This document shows positions 49,435-60,590 of a stretch of DNA of 64,000 bases, in pieces. The stretch is taken from assembly GCF_900095175.1 (NCBI RefSeq), contig NZ_LT606946.1:1767417-1831416 (forward strand), given 5' to 3'. Under the pieces are notes generated by a model, which worked only from the letters and a program-made list of their open reading frames with translations, was not told where the DNA came from and did no database searches. The translations under genes and the position numbers were made by a program. The first letter of the stretch is position 1. The number at the start of each line of letters is the position of its first letter. Source of the DNA: Polynucleobacter necessarius (GTDB lineage Bacteria > Pseudomonadota > Gammaproteobacteria > Burkholderiales > Burkholderiaceae).

Positions 49435-50976
49435 ATGCAACTCAACCCTTCCGAGATCAGCGAACTGATCAAAAGCCGAATTAGCGAAATGGGTGTTGAT
49501 TCCCAACTTCGCAACGAAGGCACTGTAATTTCAGTGACCGACGGTATTTGCCGCGTACATGGCTTGTCTGGTGTTATGCAGGGCGAAATGTTGGAATTCC
49601 CTAACAACACAATCGGCCTCGCGTTGAACCTTGAGCGTGATTCAGTTGGTGCTGTGGTATTGGGTGAGTACACCCACATTAAAGAAGGCGACCCAGTTAA
49701 ATGTACGGGCCGCATTTTGGAAGTTCCAGTTGGTCCAGAGTTGCTCGGTCGCGTTGTAAACGCACTCGGTCAACCGATTGATGGCAAAGGCCCAATCAAT
49801 ACCAAGTTGACTGACTTTATTGAAAAAGTTGCTCCAGGCGTTATCGCACGTCAATCCGTTAGCCAGCCAGTACAAACTGGTTTGAAAGCGATTGATGCGA
49901 TGGTTCCTATCGGCCGTGGTCAGCGCGAGTTAATCATTGGTGACCGTCAAACAGGTAAGACAGCGGTTGCTGTCGACGCAATCATTAACCAAAAAGGTAA
50001 AGGCGTTTATTGCGTTTACGTTGCGATTGGTCAAAAAGCTTCTACTATTGCTAACGTTGTTCGCAAGCTCACAGAGCTAGGCGCAATGGAGTACACCGTG
50101 GTTGTTGCAGCAAGTGCTTCTGAGTCTGCAGCAATGCAATACCTCTCAGCATACGCAGGTTGCACAATGGGCGAATACTTCCGCGACCGCGGCGAAGACG
50201 CTTTGATCGTTTATGACGATTTAACAAAACAAGCTGTTGCATACCGTCAGATTTCTTTGCTCTTGCGTCGCCCACCAGGTCGCGAAGCTTACCCTGGCGA
50301 CGTGTTCTACCTCCACTCACGTTTGTTAGAGCGCGCTGCTCGTGTAAACGCTGAATACGTAGAGAAATTTACAAATGGTTCAGCAAAAGGTAAGACGGGT
50401 TCTTTGACCGCATTGCCAATTATTGAAACTCAAGCTGGTGACGTTTCTGCATTCGTTCCAACCAACGTAATTTCGATTACTGATGGTCAGATCTTCTTGG
50501 AAACTGACTTGTTTAACGCTGGCGTACGTCCTGCGATTAACGCCGGTATTTCTGTATCACGCGTTGGTGGTACAGCTCAAACTAAAGTCATTAAAAAATT
50601 GTCTGGCGGTATTCGTACCGACTTGGCACAGTATCGTGAATTGGCAGCGTTTGCTCAGTTTGCTTCTGACCTTGACGAAGCAACTCGTAAGCAGTTAGAG
50701 CGCGGTCGTCGTGTTACAGAATTGTGTAAGCAAGCTCAGTACAAGCCTTTGCAGGTTTGGGAAATGGCAGCTTCACTCTATGCTGTGAATAACGGTTGCT
50801 TTGATGACCTCGAAGTCAAGAACGTATTGCCATTCGAAAAAGGTTTGCAAGATCACTTGAAATCTAAATACGCTGATTTAGTTGGCCGTATTGAAGAGAC
50901 TAAAGATTTGAGCAAAGATGACGAAGCTGCTTTGCGTGCTGCAATTGAGAATTACAAGCGTTCAGCCTCTTTCTAA
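49435..50976 (+). CDS. atpA: ATP synthase F1 subunit alpha
   Basis: 513 residues. P-loop [10 protein letters not shown] and the alpha signature [23 protein letters not shown] (here [14 protein letters not shown]) are intact. Non-catalytic nucleotide-binding subunit. Followed by a G7 tract that serves as the atpG ribosome site. Confidence 0.97.
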   Translation: MQLNPSEISELIKSRISEMGVDSQLRNEGTVISVTDGICRVHGLSGVMQGEMLEFPNNTIGLALNLERDSVGAVVLGEYTHIKEGDPVKCTGRILEVPVGPELLGRVVNALGQPIDGKGPINTKLTDFIEKVAPGVIARQSVSQPVQTGLKAIDAMVPIGRGQRELIIGDRQTGKTAVAVDAIINQKGKGVYCVYVAIGQKASTIANVVRKLTELGAMEYTVVVAASASESAAMQYLSAYAGCTMGEYFRDRGEDALIVYDDLTKQAVAYRQISLLLRRPPGREAYPGDVFYLHSRLLERAARVNAEYVEKFTNGSAKGKTGSLTALPIIETQAGDVSAFVPTNVISITDGQIFLETDLFNAGVRPAINAGISVSRVGGTAQTKVIKKLSGGIRTDLAQYRELAAFAQFASDLDEATRKQLERGRRVTELCKQAQYKPLQVWEMAASLYAVNNGCFDDLEVKNVLPFEKGLQDHLKSKYADLVGRIEETKDLSKDDEAALRAAIENYKRSASF

Positions 50977-50995
50977 GGGGGGGCTCGCATAAATC

Positions 50996-51865
50996 ATGGC
51001 AAACACAAAAGAGATACGATCAAAGATCAAGAGCGTGCAAAACACGCGCAAGATCACGAAGGCAATGGAAATGGTCGCCGCATCCAAGATGCGTCGCGCC
51101 CAAGAGCGCATGCGCAATGCGCGTCCATATGCTGAAAAAATTCGTGAGATTGTTGCCAATCTTTCTAAAGCAAATCCTGAGTTCCGCCCTGCTTATATGG
51201 CAACTCGTGAAGTGAAGAAAATTGGCACGATCCTGGTTACAACAGACAAAGGATTGTGCGGTGGTTTAAATACCAACGTATTGCGTCTGATTGCAAACCA
51301 AGTGCGCGATATGGAAGGCAGCAATGTTGGCATTGAATACACTGCCATCGGCTCAAAAGGCCTCCAGTTTTTAAATCGTTCTAAAGCAAAACTCATTTCT
51401 CAAACAATTCAGATTGGCGACACACCACATATGGATGTTTTGATTGGTGCAATTACTGCCCAATTGGAAGCGTTTGAGCGCGGCGAAATTGATGCTGTTT
51501 ATTTGGCATATACCCGCTTTGTTAACGCAATGAAACAAGAGCCTGTTTTAGAAAAACTCTTGCCACTGGAGCCAGCAGAATTAACTCCAGAAGAGAAAGC
51601 GGGAAATTCTTGGGATTACATCTACGAACCAGATGCAGAGTCTATTTTGAATGGCTTGCTCAAGCGTTATGTAGAAGCAATGATTTATCAAGCTGTTGCT
51701 GAGAATATGGCTTCAGAACAATCTGCGCGCATGGTCTCCATGAAGGCCGCTTCAGATAATGCGAAGAATGTAATCGGCGAATTGCAATTGGAATACAACA
51801 AAACACGACAGGCTGCTATTACTAAAGAGTTGTCAGAGATTGTTGGCGGAGCGGCTGCGGTTTAA
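50996..51865 (+). CDS. atpG: ATP synthase F1 subunit gamma
   Basis: 289 residues. N-terminal [26 protein letters not shown] and C-terminal [36 protein letters not shown] helices form the rotor shaft. Intact. Confidence 0.97.
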   Translation: MANTKEIRSKIKSVQNTRKITKAMEMVAASKMRRAQERMRNARPYAEKIREIVANLSKANPEFRPAYMATREVKKIGTILVTTDKGLCGGLNTNVLRLIANQVRDMEGSNVGIEYTAIGSKGLQFLNRSKAKLISQTIQIGDTPHMDVLIGAITAQLEAFERGEIDAVYLAYTRFVNAMKQEPVLEKLLPLEPAELTPEEKAGNSWDYIYEPDAESILNGLLKRYVEAMIYQAVAENMASEQSARMVSMKAASDNAKNVIGELQLEYNKTRQAAITKELSEIVGGAAAV

Positions 51866-51905
51866 GCGGTCAGCGTTTAGGAATACGAAAGAATTCAGGA
51901 ATTAA

Positions 51906-53321
<1,416 letters not shown>

Positions 53322-53342
53322 TCGAACTCATCTAGGGAAATT

Positions 53343-53759
53343 ATGTCAACCATACGCGTCGATGTAGTAAGTGCTGAGCAATCTATTTTCAGCGGTGAAG
53401 CTAAGTTTGTTGCGCTTCCTGGTGAGAATGGTGAGCTCGGTATTTTGCGCGGCCACACTCCTTTGATTACACGCATTCGTCCAGGCTCAGTTCGTATTGA
53501 AAAAGCCGATGGTGATGAAGAGTTTGTATTTGTTGCGGGTGGCTATTTAGAAGTTCAGCCTGATCATGTCACTGTATTGGCAGACACTGCTATTCGTGGC
53601 CATGATTTAGATGAAGCTAAAGCTAACGAAGCCAAGAAGCGCGCTGAAGAAGCAATGCAAAATCGTGGCACCGACTTCGATTTGGCACTGGCTCAATCAG
53701 AATTTGCAATGGCAGCGGCACAGCTTGCAGCTATTGCTCGTTTCCGTCGTAAAAAGTAA
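53343..53759 (+). CDS. atpC: ATP synthase F1 subunit epsilon
   Basis: 138 residues. N-terminal beta sandwich ([37 protein letters not shown]) and a two-helix C-terminal regulatory arm. Ends the atp operon. Confidence 0.96.
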   Translation: MSTIRVDVVSAEQSIFSGEAKFVALPGENGELGILRGHTPLITRIRPGSVRIEKADGDEEFVFVAGGYLEVQPDHVTVLADTAIRGHDLDEAKANEAKKRAEEAMQNRGTDFDLALAQSEFAMAAAQLAAIARFRRKK

Positions 53760-53774
53760 GAGCCGGTCATCTCC

Positions 53775-54887
53775 TTGCTGTTAAATGATCGTTTTTTAAA
53801 AGCCTGCTTGGGCGAAGCGGTTGATCAAACACCGCTTTGGCTCATGCGACAAGCGGGGCGTTATTTGCCTGAGTACAACGATGCTCGTGCAAGAGCTGGA
53901 AGTTTTCTCGGCCTTGCTAAAAATCCAGCCTACGCTACTGAAGTAACGCTCCAGCCATTGGACCGTTATCCATTGGACGCAGCAATTTTGTTCTCTGACA
54001 TTTTGACCATTCCCGATGCAATGGGTTTGGGCCTGAAATTTACTGTCGGCGAAGGCCCCAGTTTTGATAATCCTCTTCGAACAGAAGAGGCAGTTAAAAA
54101 ATTACGCGTTGCAGATATGGATCAGCTCAAATATGTTTTTGATGTCGTCTCTGAAATTCGTAAAGCATTAGTTCAGGATGGAAAGCAGCGTGTTCCTTTA
54201 ATTGGTTTCTCTGGAAGCCCATGGACTTTGGCTTGCTACATGATTGATGGCTCTGGCTCTGACGATTTCCGTCATGCCAAGACAATGATGTTTAGCCGAC
54301 CTGATTTGCTGGAACATATTCTTGAAATTAATGTGTATTCAGTTGCCGCTTATTTAATTGAGCAGGTAAAAGCTGGCGCACAAGCATTGATGATTTTTGA
54401 TACTTGGGGAGGCTTGCTTCCTGACGGTTGGTATCAGCGTATGTCATTGGCCGCAATGCAAAAGGTAATTGCACTACTACCGCGTGAACATGAGGGACGC
54501 AAGATCCCGGTAATTATGTTCACCAAGGGTGGTGGTATTTGGTTAAATGATATGGCCCAGGTTGGTGCGGATGTTATTGCGATTGACTGGACCATGAAAT
54601 TGAGTCGTGCTCGCAAGCAGCTTTTAGACATCAACAAGCCCTTGGCATTGCAAGGAAACTTAGACCCTCTCATCTTGTTCTCAGATTCAAAGCAAGTCAC
54701 AAGTGCTGTCGAAGATCTTTTGACAGACTTAGCTGGTGCGCCCGCATTAAAGCCGGGCCTGCACCCACTTGATGGCCACATCTTTAATTTGGGTCATGGC
54801 ATTAACCAATTTACGCCACCTGAAAGTGTGACAGCCCTCTCTGAAGCTGTAATCTCTAAGTCAAAAGCCCTTCGGGCAAAGCAATAA
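53775..54887 (+). CDS. hemE: Uroporphyrinogen III decarboxylase
   Basis: 370 residues from TTG 53775, 15 bases after atpC. Converts uroporphyrinogen III to coproporphyrinogen III in heme synthesis. N-terminal substrate-binding [38 protein letters not shown] and the C-terminal [11 protein letters not shown] are intact. No terminator is visible after atpC, so it is probably read through from the atp operon. Confidence 0.95.
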   Translation: MLLNDRFLKACLGEAVDQTPLWLMRQAGRYLPEYNDARARAGSFLGLAKNPAYATEVTLQPLDRYPLDAAILFSDILTIPDAMGLGLKFTVGEGPSFDNPLRTEEAVKKLRVADMDQLKYVFDVVSEIRKALVQDGKQRVPLIGFSGSPWTLACYMIDGSGSDDFRHAKTMMFSRPDLLEHILEINVYSVAAYLIEQVKAGAQALMIFDTWGGLLPDGWYQRMSLAAMQKVIALLPREHEGRKIPVIMFTKGGGIWLNDMAQVGADVIAIDWTMKLSRARKQLLDINKPLALQGNLDPLILFSDSKQVTSAVEDLLTDLAGAPALKPGLHPLDGHIFNLGHGINQFTPPESVTALSEAVISKSKALRAKQ

Positions 54888-54928
54888 GCACAAGTAATTG
54901 CTAACTTTGGCCAATATTGTGGCAAAAG

Positions 54929-55124
54929 TTATGCACAGAAATGTGCAAAATCATAAATACAGTGAGATTCGTGAGAAATATCAACTTTCACCTTTAGCAA
55001 ATAATGTAAACCATTGATTTATAATAATAATTATAGAAATGCTGAAATTCTGTGCAGAAGTGCATTCCTATAAAATATATGTAGAAATATAAAGCAGCGA
55101 ATGATATCCACAGACTTATCCACA
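54929..55124. promoter_or_regulatory. DnaA-box-containing AT-rich spacer upstream of priA
   Basis: TTATGCACA (54929-54937, E. coli-type TTATNCACA), ATATCCACA (55104-55112) and perfect TTATCCACA (55116-55124) in a very AT-rich spacer that also holds the palindrome TTCTGTGCAGAA (55048-55059). The perfect box sits 25 bases before the priA start. It may regulate priA by DnaA or serve as a secondary DnaA-binding locus. Confidence 0.55.
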
Positions 55125-55148
55125 GGGTAAGACAGAAAATTTGAGTAA

Positions 55149-57278
55149 ATGACCCCCCATCCCATCGTTGTTCAGATAGTGATAGATAAGCCCCTAGCAC
55201 AGGGGTTTGACTATCTATGGGATGCAGAAAAATTAGGCAAATTACCTGAAATAGGTAATGTAGTTGAGGTGCCCTTTACTAGGAGGAAGGAAATTGGACT
55301 TGTAATAAAAGTGAGCAATCACTCCGATTATGAGATAGAAAAGCTTAAGTCTGTAGAGCGCCTTGCCCCCCTTCCAGCATTCGATCCCTCCTTATTGCGA
55401 CTGATGAATTTTGCAAGCCAGTACTATATCCACGCGCTGGGAGAAACCATCTTGCCGGTTATTCCACAGATGTGGAAAAAGGCTGATAACTGGCAAAAAA
55501 TTCCCGAAAAACTAGAGTCAGCTGAAAAGAGTAAAAAAAAGCTTGATGTACTTGCAGGGGGATTAATAACCCAAGAACAATTAAATTCAAGCCAAAAGAA
55601 AGCCTTGCAAGAGTTATTAGCAAATCATGAAAAAGAAAATCAATTTAGAGCAATCCTGTTGCAGGGTCAGACCGGCAGCGGAAAGACCGCTGTATTTCTG
55701 AATTGGCTAGCAAGCATCTTGCATGATGAAAGCGCACAAGTACTGTTGCTGGTGCCAGAAATCAATTTAACGCCGCAACTAGAAAGGCGCGTGAAGGCCT
55801 ACTTCCCAGATAAAAAAATGGCTGTACTGCATAGCAGTGTCAGTGAAAAGAAAAGAGGCATTGCTTGGTATGAAGCAATGACGGGCAAGGCGAAAATTAT
55901 TTTAGGAACAAGGTTGGCAGCATTAACGCCAATGACAAACTTACGCGCCATCGTAGTCGACGAGGAGCATGACCCGTCATATAAGCAGCAAGATGGTACG
56001 CGATACTCAGCAAGAGATTTGGCAATATGGCGAGCGCATGATCAAAAAATTCCCATCCTCCTATCTTCTGCAACACCATCACTAGAAACCTGGCTTGCCG
56101 CCCAATCGGGCCGCTATGAATATATTCGGCTAGATCAGCGAGCGCAGGGCGCAAACCTACCAAGTGTGCACCTAATCAATATGCGTGACCCACGAAATCA
56201 ATTTAGTCCAGGGGATGTCGGCGCAACCAAAGAAAAGAGCCTTATTAGTAAAACGCTTGCGAACGCCATCACTAAGACCTTGGCAGAAAAAAAGCAGAGC
56301 TTAATTTTGATTAATCGCCGAGGTTATGCTCCGGTACTGAGTTGCTCGGCATGCAATTGGTTGTCAAAGTGTACACAATGCTCAACCTACACTGTGATGC
56401 ATAAGGCGGGAGCATTGGGGAAAAGATCGGTGTTGAGTTGTCATCATTGTGGCTTGGCAAAACCTGTTCCACAGTTTTGTCCAGATTGTGGAAATGCCGA
56501 TTTAAAAACGCTTGGGCATGGCACACAAAAATTAGAAGATGCAATAGAAGAGATGTGGCCCCAATCTAGGGTGCTACGGGTCGATACAGACTCAAGCAGA
56601 AAGAGTAAAGGAGCGGAAGCACTCTTTCAGGAAATTCATAATGGAAATGTAGATATTGTTGTTGGTACTCAAATGATTGCCAAGGGACATGACTATCAAA
56701 ACATTGGATTGGTTGCGGTATTGGACGCGGATAGTCGACTCTATTCGGCAGACTTTGGGGCTGCAGAAAGATTATTTGCGCAGTTAGTTCAAGTGGCTGG
56801 ACGTGCAGGTAGATCTGGCAGTAGCAGTGATGCTGGCGGTGATATTTATATCGAGACTCAGTACCCCGAGTCACCCGTTTTTCAGTATTTGCTTAGACAC
56901 GATGTTGATGGATTTCTAGCATTCACTGCAAGCGAGCGTGAAGAGGCAAAGTTGCCGCCCTACTCTTATCAAGCCCTGATTCACGCGGAAGGCAAAAGCC
57001 TAGATAAGGCGATTCAGTTTTTGCTTGAACTGAAGGCTCGCATGAGAAGCAAAGGCATGCTCACAAAAGAGCTGAAGGCCTATGACCCTGTACCTAAGCC
57101 TGTTATGAGGGTGGCGGGATCAGAGCGCGCCCAGTTATTAATTGAGTCTACTAATCGCAAGACGCTACAAGAGACGCTTGAAATGATTGATCAGGATTTG
57201 CGTCAAGATTCCACAGGAAGAATCAGCAAAACATCCCGCATCCGTTGGCTCGTTGAGCGGGACCCAATTAGTATTTAG
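55149..57278 (+). CDS. priA: Primosomal replication-restart helicase PriA
   Basis: 709 residues. N-terminal 3'-DNA-binding domain, helicase lobes with GQTGSGKTAVFLNWL (Walker A) and VVDEEHDPSYKQQDG, QRAQ region, eight zinc-binding cysteines in CSACNWLSKCTQCSTY..CHHCG..CPDCG, and a C-terminal GRAGRSGS motif. Restarts collapsed forks. Intact; the end overlaps the convergent gcvH by 4 bases. Confidence 0.96.
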   Translation: MTPHPIVVQIVIDKPLAQGFDYLWDAEKLGKLPEIGNVVEVPFTRRKEIGLVIKVSNHSDYEIEKLKSVERLAPLPAFDPSLLRLMNFASQYYIHALGETILPVIPQMWKKADNWQKIPEKLESAEKSKKKLDVLAGGLITQEQLNSSQKKALQELLANHEKENQFRAILLQGQTGSGKTAVFLNWLASILHDESAQVLLLVPEINLTPQLERRVKAYFPDKKMAVLHSSVSEKKRGIAWYEAMTGKAKIILGTRLAALTPMTNLRAIVVDEEHDPSYKQQDGTRYSARDLAIWRAHDQKIPILLSSATPSLETWLAAQSGRYEYIRLDQRAQGANLPSVHLINMRDPRNQFSPGDVGATKEKSLISKTLANAITKTLAEKKQSLILINRRGYAPVLSCSACNWLSKCTQCSTYTVMHKAGALGKRSVLSCHHCGLAKPVPQFCPDCGNADLKTLGHGTQKLEDAIEEMWPQSRVLRVDTDSSRKSKGAEALFQEIHNGNVDIVVGTQMIAKGHDYQNIGLVAVLDADSRLYSADFGAAERLFAQLVQVAGRAGRSGSSSDAGGDIYIETQYPESPVFQYLLRHDVDGFLAFTASEREEAKLPPYSYQALIHAEGKSLDKAIQFLLELKARMRSKGMLTKELKAYDPVPKPVMRVAGSERAQLLIESTNRKTLQETLEMIDQDLRQDSTGRISKTSRIRWLVERDPISI

Positions 57279-57667
57279 GCGCCTGGACCAAATTCATATT
57301 GCGCAAGAGACATTAAAACATTGAGATCTGCGGCTAAAGATTCCGTTGATGTCGGTTTAATTTTAAACAGCCAAATTGCATAAGGTTTTTCATTCACCAC
57401 TTCAGGGCTGCCATCCATTGCATCATTCAGGGCAATGATCTCACCACTAATGGGTGCATGAATATCACTTGCGGCCTTAACGGACTCAATTGCGGCAATA
57501 GCCTCACCCTGCTTTACTTGTTGGCCAATTTTCGGGGCTTGAAAAAACATCACATCACCTAAGGCTTCTTGCGCGTGATTGCTAATACCGACTCACACTA
57601 CTCCATCATCTTCGATGCTGGCCCATTCATGGGTTTCTGCGAATTTAAATGTGTCTTGAGTTTTCAT
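57275..57667 (-). pseudogene. gcvH: Glycine cleavage system H protein with UGA replacing Trp25
   Basis: From ATG 57665-57667: MKTQDTFKFAETHEWASIEDDGVV, then TGA at 57593-57595, then VGISNHAQEALGDVMFFQAP in the same frame, with the lipoyl-lysine K64 in IESVKAAS, to a stop at 57275. The expected residue at the stop is Trp (family VWVGI), so TGG became TGA. 130 codons is the normal length. No gcvT or gcvP lies next to it: MBL gene on one side, priA on the other. A restart at GTG 57553 would give a 92-residue protein lacking the N-terminal strand. Confidence 0.88.
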
Positions 57668-57741
57668 TGTGTATCCTGTGAGAGATATTCTAGCTTCTTT
57701 GCCATAAACTAGTGGCTAACTACTTTAAGTGTTTCTTATTT

Positions 57742-58380
57742 ATGCCGATCAAATTGGGAATTGTTCCTGTTACTCCATTTGAGCAAAACTGCTCAGTTTT
57801 GGTTTGTCAAGAAACAGGTGATGCAGCAATGGTAGACCCGGGCGGCGATACAGATAAGATCTTGGAGGCCGTGCAACAAATGGGCGGAACCGTTAAAAAG
57901 ATTTTGTTGACTCACGGCCACCTCGATCATTGTGCTGCAGCTAAGGACCTGGCTGATGAACTGGGTGTGCCTATTGAGGGTCCGCAAATTGATGAACAGT
58001 TTTGGTTAGATCAATTGCCTGAGCAAACTGTACGTTTTGGATTTGGTCATGCAAAAGCATTTGTGCCTACTCGCTGGTTAGAGGATGGCGACCATGTACA
58101 AGTTGGCAATGTTGATTTAGAGGTGTTGCACTGTCCCGGCCATACCCCAGGCCATGTAGTATTTTTTGACAAAGAAGATCGCTTGGCTTTAGTTGGCGAT
58201 GTTTTATTTGCTGGATCAATCGGCAGAACAGATTTCCCGCGTAGCAATCATGCCGACTTAATTAATGCAATTAAGACAAAGTTATGGCCACTTGGCGATG
58301 ATGTGCAGTTTGTTCCGGGACACGGACCTATGTCCACTTTTGGCAAAGAGCGCCAAACAAATCCCTACGTTGGGGATTGA
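57742..58380 (+). CDS. MBL-fold metallohydrolase (glyoxalase II-like, YcbL type)
   Basis: 212 residues from ATG 57742 (MPIKLGIVPVTPFEQNC), matching the family start; a 10-residue longer frame exists. Metal motifs: THGHLDHCAA (HxHxDH), HCPGHTPGHV, VGDVLFAGSIGRTDFP and FVPGHGPMSTFG. Binuclear-zinc hydrolase, probably acting on S-lactoylglutathione or a related thioester. Divergent from gcvH. Confidence 0.88.
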   Translation: MPIKLGIVPVTPFEQNCSVLVCQETGDAAMVDPGGDTDKILEAVQQMGGTVKKILLTHGHLDHCAAAKDLADELGVPIEGPQIDEQFWLDQLPEQTVRFGFGHAKAFVPTRWLEDGDHVQVGNVDLEVLHCPGHTPGHVVFFDKEDRLALVGDVLFAGSIGRTDFPRSNHADLINAIKTKLWPLGDDVQFVPGHGPMSTFGKERQTNPYVGD

Positions 58381-58402
58381 TCAAACTTGAATTTGGTGAG
58401 GT

Positions 58403-58606
58403 CTAATTGAGAAATTGGGCTTTTGCTGAGCCAGTGCGATGTGTGCGGTTGTACAAACAGCTAGCGCAAATCCAGCGTTGCTTTCGATTGCTTGTCAGAA
58501 TCCAGGCGCCACCTTCTAGGCGCCTTTCGCGACTGCATGAAGAGCAAAACTTAAGGCTCTGTGAGGTTTCTTGGGTAGCAGCTGGAGTCGAGGTAGTCAT
58601 GGGCAA
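58403..58606 (-). CDS. Small double-CxxC protein, copy 4
   Basis: 67 residues. LKFCSSCSRERRLEGGAWIL, then TSNRKQRWICASCLYNRTHR: the best-preserved member of the family at 5434, 7087 and 7235, with all four cysteines. A polar N-terminal extension (MPMTTSTPAATQETSQS) and short tail. It lies convergent to the MBL gene and upstream has its own minus-strand start at 58606, 35 bases after the desaturase stop on the same strand. Confidence 0.6.
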   Translation of the reverse strand: MPMTTSTPAATQETSQSLKFCSSCSRERRLEGGAWILTSNRKQRWICASCLYNRTHRTGSAKAQFLN

Positions 58607-58641
58607 TCCGGGTAAGCCAAATCTTGTACAGAAGATATATT

Positions 58642-59784
58642 TTACCCGTTTTGTCCCGCTGGGGCTGGGCTTAGGACGACTCGGACTGAATCGGCCGTTT
58701 TATTGCCATCGAAATCCAACCAAGCCTTATTTTCAAAGTCATACAGCTTGCACTTGCGCGCTGTATCGAAATACCAGGCCCAAGAGAACTTTTGCACAAA
58801 AATACGCTCTGGAAGGATGGTTTCAAGGGTATTTTGAGCTTCTTGGAGGCGATATAGGGGAACGCTCATATCTACGTGGTGGGCGGTGTGCTCCATGATA
58901 TGGTGCATCAGAGAGCCCCAAATCCAGTTAAAGATCAGATGAACTGTAGTAGATACAAAAGGCTGGGCACGCAACCACTCGGATTTCTTGTCATACCAAG
59001 AAACTTTTAGATGTGTATGGTGAACATAAACCACAAAGCCGATCATGCCGTTCCAGAATAAGAACGGAACAGCAAAGCCGGTGATCAGGCCAAGCCAAAC
59101 TGATTGGCCAGTGGCAAGGGCACCAGCAATGAGGCAACCAGTCCAAACCATGGCAAAACCAGTCACCAACAGGTTGTCCTTCAGGAAAATTGGACGATCG
59201 CCCGGCTTGTTCTTGGCATTGGGGAAGTACTCACGTCTCCACCAAATTTCAATTAGGTGGTAGAAAACTGGGCCCCAGCCGCTACGGTAAAGGCGCTCTA
59301 GAGCTTTGCGCCATGGTGGCAGAGCATCAAACTCAGCTTTCGATAGAGGGGCCCAGACGAAGTCAAAGCCCTTAAGATTGGTTTGACCGTGGTGAACTAC
59401 GTTATGGCCTACATCCCATAAGCTATATGGGGTTAAGGACGGCAGGAACGCAATACGACCCAAGACTTTGTTCAGTTTGCGGTGAGGTGTGTAGCTTTGG
59501 TGGCAAGCATCATGCCCCAAGATAAAGATACGGCCGGTAACAAAACCAGCAACCAAGCCCAAGATAATCTTAATTAAGATACTTTCGACAAAAATGGTCT
59601 CAGCTATACAAGCAAGCCATAAAGCTGCATCTATTACTAAAAGCGCGATTGCTTTTGCTGTTTCTCCTTGAGCCATTGGGATCAGCCAGCTGCGAATGAC
59701 TTTGCGGTGAGGCAATGGAAGATCAGGTGCCAAAGGATTGGCAATTGAGGGCTCAGAGAGTGCAGAATTTAGATGATTTGACAT
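58642..59784 (-). CDS. Membrane fatty acid desaturase
   Basis: 380 residues from ATG 59784 (MSNHLNSALSEPS). Membrane di-iron desaturase: His boxes HDACHQS, HNVVHHG and EHTAHHV, with paired membrane helices (AIALLVIDAALWLACIAETIF; IILGLVAGFVTGRIFIL; LVTGFAMVWTGCLIAGAL; GLITGFAVPFLFWNGMIGFVV). Adds a double bond to acyl chains, regiochemistry unknown. Monocistronic, followed by double-CxxC copy 4. Confidence 0.88.
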   Translation of the reverse strand: MSNHLNSALSEPSIANPLAPDLPLPHRKVIRSWLIPMAQGETAKAIALLVIDAALWLACIAETIFVESILIKIILGLVAGFVTGRIFILGHDACHQSYTPHRKLNKVLGRIAFLPSLTPYSLWDVGHNVVHHGQTNLKGFDFVWAPLSKAEFDALPPWRKALERLYRSGWGPVFYHLIEIWWRREYFPNAKNKPGDRPIFLKDNLLVTGFAMVWTGCLIAGALATGQSVWLGLITGFAVPFLFWNGMIGFVVYVHHTHLKVSWYDKKSEWLRAQPFVSTTVHLIFNWIWGSLMHHIMEHTAHHVDMSVPLYRLQEAQNTLETILPERIFVQKFSWAWYFDTARKCKLYDFENKAWLDFDGNKTADSVRVVLSPAPAGQNG

Positions 59785-59867
59785 GATAAGAATCAATAAG
59801 TTAGGTACAAATGATAGCCTTTTTCACGGATTTACGCATGATATAGGTCAAAAACCCCCCCCTGTTT

Positions 59868-59943
59868 TGGTGCGCCCGGCAGGAATCGAACCTGCGACCC
59901 TTGGCTTCGGAGGCCAATACTCTATCCACTGAGCTACGGGCGC
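59868..59943 (-). tRNA. tRNA-Arg (anticodon CCG)
   Basis: The minus strand folds as a 76-nt cloverleaf: GCGCCCG pairs with CGGGCGC, A, encoded CCA. The anticodon stem TTGGC/GCCAA has loop CTCCGAA with anticodon CCG. T loop TTCGATT. An eight-C run (59855-59862) lies just past its 3' end. Confidence 0.97.
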
Positions 59944-60048
59944 CAGTAGGAAATTCGCTAACTACGCCATTGTAAGTGCCTATACCCTCTCGGTCTCGTT
60001 ATAATCACGGCAAAGTAATCCTTCAACCCGTCAAACGATAAAAGTCCT

Positions 60049-60548
60049 ATGAGCGAAGCGCACGGCAGCCTAATTAAGTCCCCTAAACAACTAATCATCA
60101 TGGTGTTTGCTAGCTTTTTTGTGCCACTGATTATTATTTTGTTGCTAATGGTGTTTGTAAATAATGGCAAGCGCACAGATGCTGAAGCATCTGCTGAGGT
60201 ATTAATTAAACCTGTTGCGCAATTAAACTTTAAAGACGCTAGCAAGCCGCGTGAGTTACAAACTGGCGAACAGGTATACAAAGCAGTATGTGCATCATGC
60301 CATGCAAGTGGCGCAGCTGGTGCGCCGAAGTTTGGCGATACTGCTGCTTGGAGCGCCCGTCTTGGTAAGGGTTACGATGGCTTGTTGACCTCAGTACTCA
60401 AGGGCAAGGGCGCTTGCCTGCGCGTGGCGGTGCAAGCCCAGCAGACATCAGCGATTACGAGCTAGGTCGCGCCGTTGTGTATCTAGCAAACCCTGCTGGC
60501 GGTAAATTGCCAGAGCCTAAAGCTCCCGACACTCCTGCCGCTAAATAA
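60049..60548 (+). pseudogene. Membrane-anchored cytochrome c5-like protein, frameshifted
   Basis: An N-terminal membrane helix (LIIMVFASFFVPLIIILLLMV), then a class I cytochrome c domain with heme motif CASCH and GYDGLLTSVLKGKGA. A deleted A changes GCT ATG CCT to GCT TGC CT near 60415, removing the axial-ligand Met (expected GAMPARGG) and shifting the frame to a stop at 60465. The restored frame reads PARGGASPADISDYELGRAVVYLANPAGG to TAA at 60546-60548. The broken form still binds heme covalently in principle but lacks its sixth ligand. Confidence 0.88.
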
Positions 60549-60563
60549 TTTTTAGCGAACTCG

Positions 60564-60590
60564 AAAAAGCTGGCATGTAGCCAGCTTTTT
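60564..60590. terminator. Bidirectional terminator between cytochrome c5 and rsmI
   Basis: AAAAAGCTGGC-ATGTA-GCCAGCTTTTT: 11-bp stem with A and U tracts on both sides, so it can end both convergent genes. Its right end touches the rsmI stop codon. Confidence 0.88.

Noticed and set aside
57593..57595. UGA in gcvH as evidence of a UGA=Trp genetic code
   Set aside because: Other disrupted genes use TAG and TAA as well, UGA is used as a normal stop (for example after gyrB and topB), and Trp is encoded by TGG everywhere else. Simple nonsense mutation is more likely.
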